Shown: positions 8,225 through 17,455, counted from the stretch's first letter. The stretch: 64,000 bases of DNA from Candidatus Proruminimicrobium quisquiliarum (GCA_018433245.1 JAHDRN010000005.1:155881-219880), one strand, 5' to 3'. Notes: generated by a model from the sequence alone, not told the origin. A program made the numbers and translations.

Positions 8225-10012
8225 CTAATCGTCAATCTGCAAAACAGCAACGAATGCTTCCGGCGGCAGTTCAACTCTGCCGAATTGTCTCATTTTCTTT
8301 TTTCCTTCTTTCTGTTTTTCAAGAAGTTTTCTCTTTCTTGTTATATCTCCTCCGTAACATTTGGCCAAAACGTCTTTTCTCATTGCGGATATCGTTTCTC
8401 TTGCTATAATTTTATTATTTACTCTTGCCTGTATGGGAATCTCAAACATATGCCTCGGTATTATGTCTTTTAATTTCTCCGTGAGAAAATGAGCGGCAGT
8501 CTGTGCTTTGTCTTTATGAGTTATTACGGAAAAAGCGTCAACAACTTCTGAATTTACAAGTATTTCAAGTTTGACAAGATCGCCTAACTGCGAAGCGATA
8601 TGCTCGTAATCAAACGACGCATAACCTTTTGAAATTGATTTTAAAGAATCATAAAAACCGACTATTATTTCAGCAAGCGGCAATTCGTATTTCAATATGA
8701 CTATTCTCATATCAAGATACTTCATATCTGTTTGTTTGCCTCTTCTTTTCTGGCACAAATCCATAACTGCCCCGATATATTCGTTAGGGCATATAACCGT
8801 AGCTTTTACGTAAGGTTCCCATATCTCCTGAATATCTGCATTTAAAGGGAATTTTGCGGGGTTATCAATAGTAACGTACTTATCTTTTACTTTTATCTTA
8901 TATATAACGTTCGGAGCTGTAACAAGAAGATTTAAGTCAAATTCCCTTAAAAGCCTTTCTTTTACAATATCCAAATGAAGATGTCCTAAAAATCCGCATC
9001 TGTATCCGAATCCCAATGCTACTGAGGTTTCCGGAACATAAACAAGCGAAGAATCGGACAACTGAAGTTTTTCAAGCGCCATTTTTAAACTGTCGTAATC
9101 AGACGAACTGTAAGGATAAAGACCTGCAAAAACAAAAGGATTTATTTCTTTATATCCCTCGTGCGGATGCTGCGTCGGCCTTAATAATTCGGTAATGGTA
9201 TCACCTATTTTTATGTCTCTTATTGTTTTTATACCGGCGACGACATATCCGACTTCTCCCGCCGAAAGCTCATTTGATTCAATCATTTTAGGTTTTAAAT
9301 AGCCGACTTCCAAAACTTCATGTTCGGCATCCGAAGCCATAAATTTTATTTTCATTCCTTTTTTAATCTTACCGTCAAATATTCTGATTATGGTTATAAC
9401 TCCTCTGTAAGAATCATAAAAAGAATCAAAAATCAAAGCTGAAAGAGGCTCTTCTTCTTTACCCTGAGGAGCCGGAACATTTGCTATAACCGAATCTATT
9501 ATTTCAGAAATGCCTATTCCTTCTTTTGCGCTTGCAAGAATAGGTTCGGCATCAACGGACAATCCTTCTTTCATTTGTTCGTACGCCGCATCAACGTCGG
9601 CCGTAGGCAAATCAATTTTATTTATAACGGGAATTATTTTAAGATTTGCGTTTTTGGCAAGCATAGTATTTGCAAGAGTCTGTGCTTCAACTCCCTGCGA
9701 AGCGTCAATTATAAGCAAAGCGCCTTCACATGCTTCCAGCGCTCTTGAAACCTCGTATGTAAAATCAACGTGACCGGGAGTATCAACAAGATTCAAAATA
9801 TATTCTTTCCCGTCTTTATCTTTATAATTCATTCTTACGGCTTTGGCTTTTATTGTAATTCCTCTTTCTCTTTCAAGCTCCATTGCGTCAAGAATTTGGT
9901 CTTTCATTTCTCTTTTTGATATAGTTCCGGTATATTCCAAAAGCCTGTCTGCCAAAGTGCTTTTGCCGTGGTCTATGTGCGCTATGATGCAAAAATTTCT
10001 TATGTTATTCAT
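8225..10012 (-). CDS. lepA: Elongation factor 4 (LepA GTPase)
   Basis: 595 residues, full family length. G-domain motifs are present: AHIDHGKSTL (P-loop), RGITIKA (switch), DTPGHVDF (G3) and NKIDLP (G4). The C-terminus carries the LepA-specific basic domain (GGDITRKRKLLEKQKEGKKKM). LepA is a ribosome-associated translational GTPase acting on stalled or mistranslocated ribosomes and in initiation. It is the first gene of the lepA-lepB-nfeD-SPFH group and has a good promoter just upstream. Confidence 0.97.
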   Translation of the reverse strand: MNNIRNFCIIAHIDHGKSTLADRLLEYTGTISKREMKDQILDAMELERERGITIKAKAVRMNYKDKDGKEYILNLVDTPGHVDFTYEVSRALEACEGALLIIDASQGVEAQTLANTMLAKNANLKIIPVINKIDLPTADVDAAYEQMKEGLSVDAEPILASAKEGIGISEIIDSVIANVPAPQGKEEEPLSALIFDSFYDSYRGVITIIRIFDGKIKKGMKIKFMASDAEHEVLEVGYLKPKMIESNELSAGEVGYVVAGIKTIRDIKIGDTITELLRPTQHPHEGYKEINPFVFAGLYPYSSSDYDSLKMALEKLQLSDSSLVYVPETSVALGFGYRCGFLGHLHLDIVKERLLREFDLNLLVTAPNVIYKIKVKDKYVTIDNPAKFPLNADIQEIWEPYVKATVICPNEYIGAVMDLCQKRRGKQTDMKYLDMRIVILKYELPLAEIIVGFYDSLKSISKGYASFDYEHIASQLGDLVKLEILVNSEVVDAFSVITHKDKAQTAAHFLTEKLKDIIPRHMFEIPIQARVNNKIIARETISAMRKDVLAKCYGGDITRKRKLLEKQKEGKKKMRQFGRVELPPEAFVAVLQIDD

Positions 10013-10049
10013 TTTTATATTCTGCCCTGTTTAAAATTATTGATTTGAT

Positions 10050-10078
10050 ATTATACAAGAAGTGGCGATTTTTATCAA
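10050..10078 (-). promoter_or_regulatory. Sigma-70 type promoter for lepA
   Basis: On the minus strand TTGATA (10073-10078) is followed after exactly 17 bases by TATAAT (10050-10055), about 30 bases before the lepA ATG. The -35 element overlaps the upstream region of the divergent pepQ promoter. Confidence 0.75.
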
Positions 10079-10092
10079 TTAAGTGTTTAAAA

Positions 10093-10101
10093 TGATATAA
10101 T
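10093..10101 (+). promoter_or_regulatory. Extended -10 promoter for pepQ-efp-accBC, probably leaderless
   Basis: A perfect extended -10 element TGATATAAT ends six bases before the ATG at 10108. A transcript starting the usual seven or so bases downstream would begin at or next to the start codon, and no Shine-Dalgarno sequence is visible between. There is no good -35. Confidence 0.65.
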
Positions 10102-10107
10102 ACTAGA

Positions 10108-11151
10108 ATGTATAATTTAAACAAACTATCTGAAATATGCCTCGGCAAATTTGTTTTAATAACAAATCCAAAAGACATTTATTATCTGACCGGAGCCGAT
10201 TTTGACGGATTTTGGCTTTTGACCTACAAAAAGAAAGTCTTCGCAGTAACTTCGGAAATGGTTAAAAACCAGGCTTCAGAATATTTTGGAAAGAATATTG
10301 CGGTGGTTGCGTCTTCATCTTCTCTCAGTTCCGCCATAATTGAACTCTGTAAAAAAAATAAAATTAAAGAAGTAACCGCGGATTCAAACATATTGAAACC
10401 GGTTTTTGACGCGGTATCTGAAAATCTGAAAAAAAACGGCATAACGCTGAAAACAGCTCCTGAAATAACAAAATACTTAAGAAGCATTAAAACTCCGGAT
10501 GAAATAAAAAACATAAAAAAATCATGCGATATAATTTCAGCCGTTTACGGTTACATTAAAAAATTTATAAAGCCCGGTATGACGGAACTTGACATATATT
10601 TTAAGATAGCAGAATTATTTGCAAAATATAAAGTTGAGCCGTCTTTTAAAACAATAGTGGCAAGCGGGCCGAACTCGGCAAACCCACACCATGTAAGCAC
10701 AAGCCGTAAAATATTAAAAAACGATATAATTTTAATTGATATGGGATGTGTTTATAAAGGCTATTGCAGCGATTTGACACGTGTTGTATTTTTAGGTAAA
10801 ATCAACGTTCAAACTAAAAAGATATGGACATTGGTTAAAAATGCCCATGCTGTTTCTTTGAAAACTGTTAAAAACGGGCAAAAATGCCGTTTTGTTGACG
10901 AATCTGCAAGACTTGAGATAAAAAAAGCTGGGTTTGCGGATAATTTCATACACGGCACCGGACACGGAGTCGGGCTTGATATTCACGAATATCCTTCGGT
11001 TTCACAAAAATCAAAAGATATTTTAAAACAAAATATGGTAATAACGATAGAACCCGGTATTTATTTTAACGGCAAGTTTGGCATAAGAATAGAAGACACG
11101 GTATTAGTCACAAAAAACGGATATAAAATCCTGACTAATGCGCAATATTAA
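10108..11151 (+). CDS. pepQ: M24 family aminopeptidase (Xaa-Pro peptidase)
   Basis: 347 residues: an N-terminal creatinase-like domain (1-125) and a C-terminal pita-bread metallopeptidase domain. The five metal ligands of the M24 family can be read: Asp211 (IDMG), Asp222 (SDLTR), His286 (GTGHGVGLDIHE), Glu315 (TIEPG) and Glu329 (RIEDT). Members remove residues next to proline from peptides in the cytoplasm. The gene precedes efp, accB and accC, the conserved order seen in many bacteria. The symbol is by analogy: aminopeptidase P-like and prolidase-like members are hard to separate by sequence. Confidence 0.88.
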   Translation: MYNLNKLSEICLGKFVLITNPKDIYYLTGADFDGFWLLTYKKKVFAVTSEMVKNQASEYFGKNIAVVASSSSLSSAIIELCKKNKIKEVTADSNILKPVFDAVSENLKKNGITLKTAPEITKYLRSIKTPDEIKNIKKSCDIISAVYGYIKKFIKPGMTELDIYFKIAELFAKYKVEPSFKTIVASGPNSANPHHVSTSRKILKNDIILIDMGCVYKGYCSDLTRVVFLGKINVQTKKIWTLVKNAHAVSLKTVKNGQKCRFVDESARLEIKKAGFADNFIHGTGHGVGLDIHEYPSVSQKSKDILKQNMVITIEPGIYFNGKFGIRIEDTVLVTKNGYKILTNAQY

Positions 11152-11163
11152 GGAGAAAACGTA

Positions 11164-11727
11164 ATGGTTTCAACATCTGACTTTAAAAACGGATTGGTAA
11201 TTGTAGTTGATAATGAACCTTATCAGATAACATGGTTCCAAAATCACAAGCCCGGAAAAGGCGGCGCGGTGATGAGAGTAAAATTAAGACACGTAAAAAA
11301 AGGCGGAACTATTGACAGAACTTTCAAATCCGGCGAAAAATTTGAAGCATTGAGCGTATCCAGACAAAAAAAACAGTTTTTATACGCCGACGGCGAAAAC
11401 TATAATTTCATGGATATGAATTCTTACGAACAAATCTCTATCCCGAAAGACAAACTTGACGGAAAAGAAATTTATTTAAAAGAAAATCAGGAAGTTGACG
11501 CAATATATCTTGAAGAAGACTTAATAGGCATAGATATGCCTCTTATAATAGAGATGTCCATAATAGAAGCTGAACCCGGCATTAAGGGCGATTCAGTAAC
11601 AAATTTAACAAAATTCGCAAAAATAGAAAGCGGAGCCGAAATAAAAGTTCCTTTGTTTATTAAAGTAGGGGACAAAATAAAAGTTGACACCAGGACCGGC
11701 GAATACGTTGAAAGAGTATCGCAGTAG
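11164..11727 (+). CDS. efp: Elongation factor P
   Basis: 187 residues, standard EF-P length, with the three-domain architecture: KOW-like N-terminal domain carrying the loop NHKPGKGGA, then two OB-like domains (ending VKVDTRTGEYVERV-type strand). The modifiable loop lysine corresponds to Lys32. EF-P binds between the P and E sites and relieves stalling at polyproline. The start has AAGGAGAAAAC upstream. No epmA/epmB or other modification genes are seen in the window, so the modification type is unknown. It lies between pepQ and accB, the usual position. Confidence 0.97.
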   Translation: MVSTSDFKNGLVIVVDNEPYQITWFQNHKPGKGGAVMRVKLRHVKKGGTIDRTFKSGEKFEALSVSRQKKQFLYADGENYNFMDMNSYEQISIPKDKLDGKEIYLKENQEVDAIYLEEDLIGIDMPLIIEMSIIEAEPGIKGDSVTNLTKFAKIESGAEIKVPLFIKVGDKIKVDTRTGEYVERVSQ

Positions 11728-11754
11728 TTTTGATTTAATATGAAAGAGGTTTTT

Positions 11755-12165
11755 ATGAATTCAAATGAAATAAAAAAGTTTTTGGAATCAATCAGAGAAA
11801 CTGATATTGAAGAAATGGAATTTGAATCCGGAGACACGTCGGTTTATTTAAAAAAAAGCGAAGTAATGAAAAAAGTTATTCCGGAAGCTCCTAAAAAACC
11901 CGTTGAAAAATCTCCGATAGTTCCGATAAAATCAACAATGGTCGGAACTTTTCACAGTTCTCCCGCTCAAGACAGACCGCCGTTTGTCGTTGAAGGAGAT
12001 CATCTTGAAGTCGGACAGAAAATCGGAACGATAGTCGCGATGAGAGTCAATAAAGACGTCATGGCTACTACAAAAGGAAAAGTCACAGAGGTAAAAATTA
12101 AAGACGGTCAGTCCGTAGAATACGGACAGGAATTATTTTTGGTTGACACATCGGATATCGTATAG
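11755..12165 (+). CDS. accB: AccB-like biotin carboxyl carrier protein lacking the biotinyl lysine
   Basis: 136 residues from the ATG at 11755, chosen because AAGAGG lies at the right distance; an ATG at 11740 would add five residues. The sequence has a helical N-terminus, a Pro/Lys linker (41-58) and a C-terminal biotinyl domain starting IKSTMVGTF. The biotin-attachment motif, normally EAMK, reads VAMR: Arg97 (codon AGA, 12043-12045) replaces the lysine that carries biotin, and Val replaces Glu. The rest of the hammerhead fold (DGQSVEYGQELFLV) is intact and the gene sits directly upstream of accC. As written it should not be biotinylated. It could be a real loss, a non-biotinylated regulator like plant BADC proteins, or a sequence error. 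Confidence 0.85.
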   Translation: MNSNEIKKFLESIRETDIEEMEFESGDTSVYLKKSEVMKKVIPEAPKKPVEKSPIVPIKSTMVGTFHSSPAQDRPPFVVEGDHLEVGQKIGTIVAMRVNKDVMATTKGKVTEVKIKDGQSVEYGQELFLVDTSDIV

Positions 12166-12184
12166 TTAATATAGGAGATATTAA

Positions 12185-13534
12185 ATGTTTAAAAAAATAT
12201 TGATAGCAAACAGAGGCGAAATAGCATGCAGAGTAATCCGAGCTTCAAGAGAACTCGGCATTAAGACGGTTGCAATTCATTCCGAAGCCGACAAAACTTC
12301 AATGCACGTTAAAATGGCCGACGAAGCCGTTTGCGTAGGTCCTGCCTCGGCAAGCGAAAGTTATTTGAATATCCCGAGCATAATATCAGCCGCCGAAATT
12401 ACGGGCGCAGACGCCATTCATCCGGGTTACGGTTTTTTAGCGGAAAATACTTATTTTGCCGAAGTCTGCGAAACATGCGGCATCACCTTTATAGGTCCTA
12501 AAAAAACTTCCATTGAGAAAATGGGCGATAAAATTGAAGCAAGAAAACTGATGATAAAATCAAAGGTTCCGGTTGTTCCGGGTTCTGACGGTCCTGTATC
12601 AGCCGATGACCCTAAAATATTTGAATTGGCAAAAAAAATAGGTTATCCGGTAATAATCAAAGCAACTGCCGGCGGCGGCGGAAAGGGAATGAGAATAGTA
12701 GTAAGCGAAGAATCTCTGAAAAATGCTATTCTGATGGCCCAAACAGAAGCAAAAGCCGCTTTCGGAAATCCGGATGTTTATATGGAAAAATACGTTGAAG
12801 AACCTCATCATATAGAATTTCAGATTTTGGGCGACGTACACGGAAAAGTAGTTTATCTTCCGGAAAGAGACTGTTCTATACAGAGAAGACACCAAAAACT
12901 AGTTGAAGAAAGCCCTTCTCCCTTTATAAGCGATTCTTTAAGAAAAAAAATGGGTAAAGCCGCAAAAAGCGCAGCCGAAGCGGTAGGCTACATAACGGTC
13001 GGAACTGTTGAATTTTTAGTTGATAAGCATATGAATTTTTATTTTATGGAGATGAACACAAGAATACAGGTTGAACATCCTATTACAGAAACAATTACCG
13101 GTATTGATTTGGTAAGAGAACAAATCAGGCTTGCTGCAGGCGAGAAGTTGTCGTTTGATTCAAGCGATATAAAGATAAACGGTCATTCCATAGAATGCCG
13201 AATCAACGCTGAAGATCCTGATAAAGATTTCATGCCTTCACCCGGTAAAATAGGACACTTATATTTACCCGGAGGTCCCGGAATCAGAGTTGACTCTCAT
13301 GTCTATTCCGGTTATACAATTCCTCCTTTTTACGACAGTTTAATAGCAAAAATAATAGCTCACGGAGAAACAAGACAGGAAGCGATCATAAGAATGTCCA
13401 GAGCTCTTAAAGAAACTCATATTGAAGGAATAAGAAATACTGCTTCCCTCCATTCAAAGATAATGGAAAACGAGCAGTTTCATAACGGAATCGTAGCAAC
13501 CGACTTTTTGGCAAAACACGTTTTCAATAAGTAA
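12185..13534 (+). CDS. accC: Acetyl-CoA carboxylase, biotin carboxylase subunit
   Basis: 449 residues, normal length. N-terminal biotin carboxylase domain starts [18 protein letters not shown]; the ATP-grasp glycine-rich loop AGGGGKGMR lies near residue 165; conserved [12 protein letters not shown] and [13 protein letters not shown] segments carry catalytic and metal-binding residues. It uses ATP and bicarbonate to carboxylate biotin on the carrier protein, the first half-reaction of malonyl-CoA synthesis. It is separated from accB by 19 bases with a GGAG ribosome site. The carrier next door lacks the acceptor lysine, so this enzyme needs another biotin carrier. accA and accD are not in the window. 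Confidence 0.96.
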   Translation: MFKKILIANRGEIACRVIRASRELGIKTVAIHSEADKTSMHVKMADEAVCVGPASASESYLNIPSIISAAEITGADAIHPGYGFLAENTYFAEVCETCGITFIGPKKTSIEKMGDKIEARKLMIKSKVPVVPGSDGPVSADDPKIFELAKKIGYPVIIKATAGGGGKGMRIVVSEESLKNAILMAQTEAKAAFGNPDVYMEKYVEEPHHIEFQILGDVHGKVVYLPERDCSIQRRHQKLVEESPSPFISDSLRKKMGKAAKSAAEAVGYITVGTVEFLVDKHMNFYFMEMNTRIQVEHPITETITGIDLVREQIRLAAGEKLSFDSSDIKINGHSIECRINAEDPDKDFMPSPGKIGHLYLPGGPGIRVDSHVYSGYTIPPFYDSLIAKIIAHGETRQEAIIRMSRALKETHIEGIRNTASLHSKIMENEQFHNGIVATDFLAKHVFNK

Positions 13535-13563
13535 ACGGTAAGCAGAAAATATATACAAACTCA

Positions 13564-13589
13564 AAGCTCACCGTAAAAAGGTGGGCTTT
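13564..13589 (+). terminator. Hairpin terminator after accC
   Basis: AAGCTCACC and GGTGGGCTT form a nine-pair stem with one G-T wobble around an A-rich loop, followed by a short T-containing tract. It sits between accC and gmhA; the T tail is weak, so partial read-through is possible. Confidence 0.65.
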
Positions 13590-13611
13590 AGTTATTTTAG
13601 GAGAGGCTATA

Positions 13612-14190
13612 ATGGAAACGAAACAGATTATACAGACTTTCATAAATGACAGTATTGAAGCGAAGAAAAAAATGCTTTCTGAAGTACAGATTGTTTACAT
13701 ACAATCTATAGCCAACAAAATAATAGAAGCATACCAGAACAACAAAAAACTCATAATATTCGGAAACGGCGGCTCAGCCAGCGACGCACTTCATTTTGCG
13801 GCCGAAATAGTATGCAGATTTGAAAAAAACAGAAAAGCGATTCCCGCAATCGCCTTAACCGAAAACATATCGTCAATCACGGCAATAGGAAACGATTTCG
13901 GATATGATCAGGTTTTTTCAAGACAGCTTGAGGCTTTTGCGCAGAAAGGCGATATTGCAATAGCGATAACAACTTCGGGAAATTCAATTAATGTAATAAA
14001 AGCGGTGGAAGTTGCAAAAAAAAAGGATATGTTCGTAATAGGACTTACGGGTGCGGACGGCGGACAGCTTAAAATAATGTCCGACATGTGCTACTGCGCG
14101 CCTTCAAAAAACACGGGCAGAATTCAGGAATGCCATATTCTTCTTATACATATAATTTCAAAACTCATAGAGGAGAAATTGTTTGCTTAA
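13612..14190 (+). CDS. gmhA: Phosphoheptose isomerase (sedoheptulose-7-phosphate isomerase)
   Basis: 192 residues with the SIS fold: FGNGGSASDALHFAAEI (phosphate-binding loop and active-site start), AITTSGNS and the C-terminal ECHILLIHIISKLIE helix. Known GmhA converts sedoheptulose 7-phosphate to D-glycero-D-manno-heptose 7-phosphate, the first step to ADP-heptose for the lipopolysaccharide inner core. The next gene encodes the adenylyltransferase of the same pathway and overlaps by eight bases. The ATG has AGGAGAGG upstream. This is direct evidence for a heptose-containing outer membrane. Confidence 0.95.
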   Translation: METKQIIQTFINDSIEAKKKMLSEVQIVYIQSIANKIIEAYQNNKKLIIFGNGGSASDALHFAAEIVCRFEKNRKAIPAIALTENISSITAIGNDFGYDQVFSRQLEAFAQKGDIAIAITTSGNSINVIKAVEVAKKKDMFVIGLTGADGGQLKIMSDMCYCAPSKNTGRIQECHILLIHIISKLIEEKLFA

Positions 14191-14656
14191 AACCAAAAAA
14201 TTTCATTCGGCAAAAAAAACTGCCGACATAATTAAAAAACTTAAAAAACAAGGAAAAAAAATCGTTTTTACCAACGGCTGTTTTGATTTGATACACGTCG
14301 GACACGTCAGCCTGTTTCAAAAAGCAAAAACTCTCGGAGACATTCTTATAGTCGCGATAAATTCTGATAAATCCCTTGCCGGGCTTAAAGGGCCGAAAAG
14401 ACCGCTTGTTTGCCAAACGGACAGAGTTAAGCTGTTATCGGCGATAGACGTTATAGATTACATCGTAATTTTCGGAGAACAGACCCCTTACAATCTTCTA
14501 AAAAAATTAACTCCGGATGTTCTTGTAAAAGGCGGCGATTATAAAATAGAAGATATCGTAGGGAGAGAATTTGTAAAAAAAGTTTACCGGTATCCTCTTG
14601 TAAAAGGCAAATCAACCAGCAATTTAATAAAACTTATAGTTGAAAGATATGGATAA
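14183..14656 (+). CDS. rfaE2: D-glycero-beta-D-manno-heptose 1-phosphate adenylyltransferase
   Basis: 157 residues starting at a TTG; AGAGGAGAAA stands at a proper distance and no ATG is available. The nucleotidyltransferase signature FTNGCFDLIHVGHV (HxGH type) and the SDKSL and KSTSN motifs match the C-terminal half of HldE. It is the stand-alone adenylyltransferase form, so the matching heptose kinase and GmhB phosphatase must be encoded elsewhere. It overlaps gmhA by eight bases and the next gene by eight (from its likely start), which means tight translational coupling. Confidence 0.93.
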   Translation: MLKTKKFHSAKKTADIIKKLKKQGKKIVFTNGCFDLIHVGHVSLFQKAKTLGDILIVAINSDKSLAGLKGPKRPLVCQTDRVKLLSAIDVIDYIVIFGEQTPYNLLKKLTPDVLVKGGDYKIEDIVGREFVKKVYRYPLVKGKSTSNLIKLIVERYG

Positions 14657-15053
14657 AAAATTCATACGGATTTTAGACACAAACCTAAACAGATGCAAAG
14701 AAGGATTAAGAGTAATAGAAGACACCGCGAGATTTGTTTTTAACGATGAACAGATTTATAAAAAAACAAGACTCATACGCCACAGCGCTACAAAATATCT
14801 TGACGGCTATTACGGCAAAATGCTTTTGTCAAGAGACAGCGTTAAGGATTCCGGCAGAAAAGTTTCAGAACAGCTCAGAATAAATCTTGAAAACATAACT
14901 GCCGCAAATTTTAAAAGAGTTCAGGAATCTTTAAGAGTTCTTGAAGAATATTCAAAAATAATAAATTTTGATACCGCTTTAAAGTTTAAAGCTTTAAGAT
15001 ACAAAGTTTATACGATTGAAAAAACTATGATGCTTAAATATTTTAAAAAATGA
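14649..15053 (+). CDS. thiD2: ThiD2-family protein (thiamine biosynthesis), stand-alone
   Basis: About 134 residues from the ATG at 14649 (another ATG lies at 14640). The signature RILDTNLNRCKEGLRVIEDTARF and, near the middle, NFKRVQESLRVLEEYSK followed by ALRYKVYTIEK is that of the ThiD2 domain (PF17792), usually found fused to ThiE. ThiD2 proteins have been characterised as an alternative hydroxymethylpyrimidine-phosphate kinase. Here it is a separate small protein wedged between a heptose gene and metH, with its end overlapping the metH start by four bases. No other thiamine gene is visible in the window. Domain call is firm; activity is inferred from the family. Confidence 0.8.
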   Translation: MDKKFIRILDTNLNRCKEGLRVIEDTARFVFNDEQIYKKTRLIRHSATKYLDGYYGKMLLSRDSVKDSGRKVSEQLRINLENITAANFKRVQESLRVLEEYSKIINFDTALKFKALRYKVYTIEKTMMLKYFKK

Positions 15054-17452
15054 AAAAAGAAGAATTTAAAAAATTATTATCCGAAAAAATATTAATTCTG
15101 GACGGAGCCACGGGAACGCAGCTTCAAAAACTCGGCTTTATGCAGAACGTCACGACAGCCGAAGAACTTAACATAAAATATCCCGAAAGAATAAGCGCCG
15201 TACACGCCTCATATATTGAAGCCGGATCTGACATAATATTTTCAAACACTTTCGGAGCAAACAAATTAAAACTGGCTCATTACTCTCTTGAGAATAAAAT
15301 TGAAGAAATTATAGAAAAAGGCGTTCTTATAGCAAGAAATGAAGCAAAAAAAACAAATGCTCTTGTCGCCGGCGACATATCGTCGGTAGGTTCATATTTG
15401 CAGCCTCTTGGCCCCGTATCAATAGACGATGCGTTTGATGCTTTCAGGCAGCAGGCTTTTCTTTTAAAAAACGCAGGCGTTGACCTTATAGTTATTGAAA
15501 CAATGACAGAAATCAAAGAACTTAAAGCCGCGATTCTTGCCGCAAAAGACGTATACGACGGACCGATAATGGTTCAAATGACTTTTTCTTATGACGGCTC
15601 AACAGTAACAGGAACGGATATTTTAAGTTTTATAGCGATGGCCGAAAGCCTTAAAGCCGACGCAATAGGAATGAATTGTTCGGTAGGTCCCGAAGAACTT
15701 TTAAAACTTGCAAAAATCATGACGGCAAACACAAATCTTCCGGTTTCTTTTAAACCTAACGCCGGAATGCCGCAGCTTATAAACAGAGAAACAGTTTTTC
15801 CGGGAACAAAAGAAGAATTCGTATCGGTTGCCGTTAAAGCCTATCAAGCCGGAGTAAACATGTTAGGCGGATGCTGCGGAACCGATCCCGAATACATAAA
15901 ACTTCTTTCGTCTCAGCTAAAAAACAAAAAACCGGCATACAGAAAGGAAGTTTCTCATCATCTTCTTTCAACAAGAACAAAAGCCGTTGACCTTGACTCG
16001 CTTAAAAGACCCGTAATAATAGGAGAGCGAATAAACCCGACCGGAAGAAAAATATTTCAGGAAGAGCTTTCAAGAAACGTTTTTTCTCTTGTAAAACACG
16101 AAGCTAAAACTCAGGCAAACGCCGGAGCAAATATTCTTGACGTAAATATGGGCGTTCCGGGAGCGGACGAAACGTCTCTTTTAATACAGGCCGTAAACGA
16201 AGTGCAGGAAATAGTAAATATTCCTTTATGCATAGATTCCAGTTTTGAAAACGCGCTGTCGTCGGCATGCAGACACTGCGCCGGAAAACCGCTTGTAAAT
16301 TCCGTAAACGGCGAAACTGAAAAATTAAAATCGGTTCTGCCTATCGTAAAAAAATACGGAACTTCCGTAATAGCTTTAACTGTTGACGAACAGGGAATAC
16401 CGGCCACATGGCAGAAAAGAATTGAAATAGCCGAAAAAATATTATCTTACGCCGATAAATACGGCATAGACCGAAAAGAAATTATATTTGATTATCTTAC
16501 GTTATCGGCAAGTTCTTCATCGGACCAAATTTCAGAAACTCTTAACGCCATAAAAGAATCAAAAAAAATATTCCCGCAGTGCAAAACAGTGCTCGGCGTT
16601 TCAAATGTCTCTTTCGGACTTCCTTCAAGACAGACTATAAATTCAACTTTCTTAAAAATGGCTTTAAAAGCAGGACTTGACGTTGCGATATGCAATCCGT
16701 CCGAAAACTGGACCATTAACGACGAATACGCAAAAGCTCTTCTTGAAAACCGCGATCCTAACGCAAAAAATTACGTTTTAAAGCATTCAAACGCCGAAAA
16801 GAAAAAACAGGCGCAAAATAAAGTTTTTTCGCCCGAAGAAAAACTTTTTAACGCAATAATAGACGGAGACAAAGACTATGTCGTGCCGATAACCAGAGAA
16901 GTCATCAAAGAAATAAAAGACCCTATGTTTATTTCAAACGAAATCATACTTAAAGCGTTAAATACAGTAGGTGAAAAATTTAATTCAAAAGAATTTTTTC
17001 TGCCGCAGGTAATACTAGCGGCCGAAGTCGCACAAACAGCCTTTGCTTTGATAAAACCCATGATAAAAAACAACTCGCAGAATAAAACATGCAAAATAGT
17101 AATGGCAACGGTAAAAGGCGACGTGCATGATATAGGCAAAAACATAGTTTCGGCCGTGCTTGAAAGCTTCGGCTTTGAAGTTACGGATCTCGGCAAAAAC
17201 GTTGAAGCCGAAACTATTATTGAAAAGGCAAAAGAAATTGACGCGGATATAATAGGATTGTCGGCCCTTATGACTACCACAATGATAGAAATGGAAAAAA
17301 TTATTGAATTGAAAAATATTGCCAACCTGAAAGCAAAAGTTATAATAGGCGGAGCGCCTGTTACGCAATCTTTTGCCGACAGCATTAAAGCCGAAGGCTA
17401 TTCCAAAGATGCGATTGAAGCGGCCAACCTTATTAAAAATCTTTTAAAATAA
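15050..17452 (+). CDS. metH: Cobalamin-dependent methionine synthase, short form
   Basis: 800 residues. Domains in order: homocysteine S-methyltransferase (1-290; LDGATGTQLQ, zinc cysteines in GMNCSVG and GGCCGT), pterin-binding domain (about 310-560; VIIGERINPTG, ILDVNMGVPG), B12 cap helical domain (about 600-670) and B12-binding domain with the lower-ligand motif DVHDIGKN near residue 690 and GLSALMTTT. The C-terminal AdoMet-binding reactivation domain of E. coli MetH is absent, so reactivation of oxidised cobalamin must come from a separate protein or be rarely needed under anoxia. It transfers methyl groups from methyl-tetrahydrofolate to homocysteine. It overlaps the ThiD2-like gene and is convergent with the next gene with three bases between. 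Confidence 0.93.
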   Translation: MKKEEFKKLLSEKILILDGATGTQLQKLGFMQNVTTAEELNIKYPERISAVHASYIEAGSDIIFSNTFGANKLKLAHYSLENKIEEIIEKGVLIARNEAKKTNALVAGDISSVGSYLQPLGPVSIDDAFDAFRQQAFLLKNAGVDLIVIETMTEIKELKAAILAAKDVYDGPIMVQMTFSYDGSTVTGTDILSFIAMAESLKADAIGMNCSVGPEELLKLAKIMTANTNLPVSFKPNAGMPQLINRETVFPGTKEEFVSVAVKAYQAGVNMLGGCCGTDPEYIKLLSSQLKNKKPAYRKEVSHHLLSTRTKAVDLDSLKRPVIIGERINPTGRKIFQEELSRNVFSLVKHEAKTQANAGANILDVNMGVPGADETSLLIQAVNEVQEIVNIPLCIDSSFENALSSACRHCAGKPLVNSVNGETEKLKSVLPIVKKYGTSVIALTVDEQGIPATWQKRIEIAEKILSYADKYGIDRKEIIFDYLTLSASSSSDQISETLNAIKESKKIFPQCKTVLGVSNVSFGLPSRQTINSTFLKMALKAGLDVAICNPSENWTINDEYAKALLENRDPNAKNYVLKHSNAEKKKQAQNKVFSPEEKLFNAIIDGDKDYVVPITREVIKEIKDPMFISNEIILKALNTVGEKFNSKEFFLPQVILAAEVAQTAFALIKPMIKNNSQNKTCKIVMATVKGDVHDIGKNIVSAVLESFGFEVTDLGKNVEAETIIEKAKEIDADIIGLSALMTTTMIEMEKIIELKNIANLKAKVIIGGAPVTQSFADSIKAEGYSKDAIEAANLIKNLLK

Positions 17453-17455
17453 AAT

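Noticed and set aside
16876..17385. Open frame of 169 codons on the minus strand inside metH
   Set aside because: It is antisense to a well-conserved metH region, has no family likeness and no ribosome site; a codon-bias shadow.
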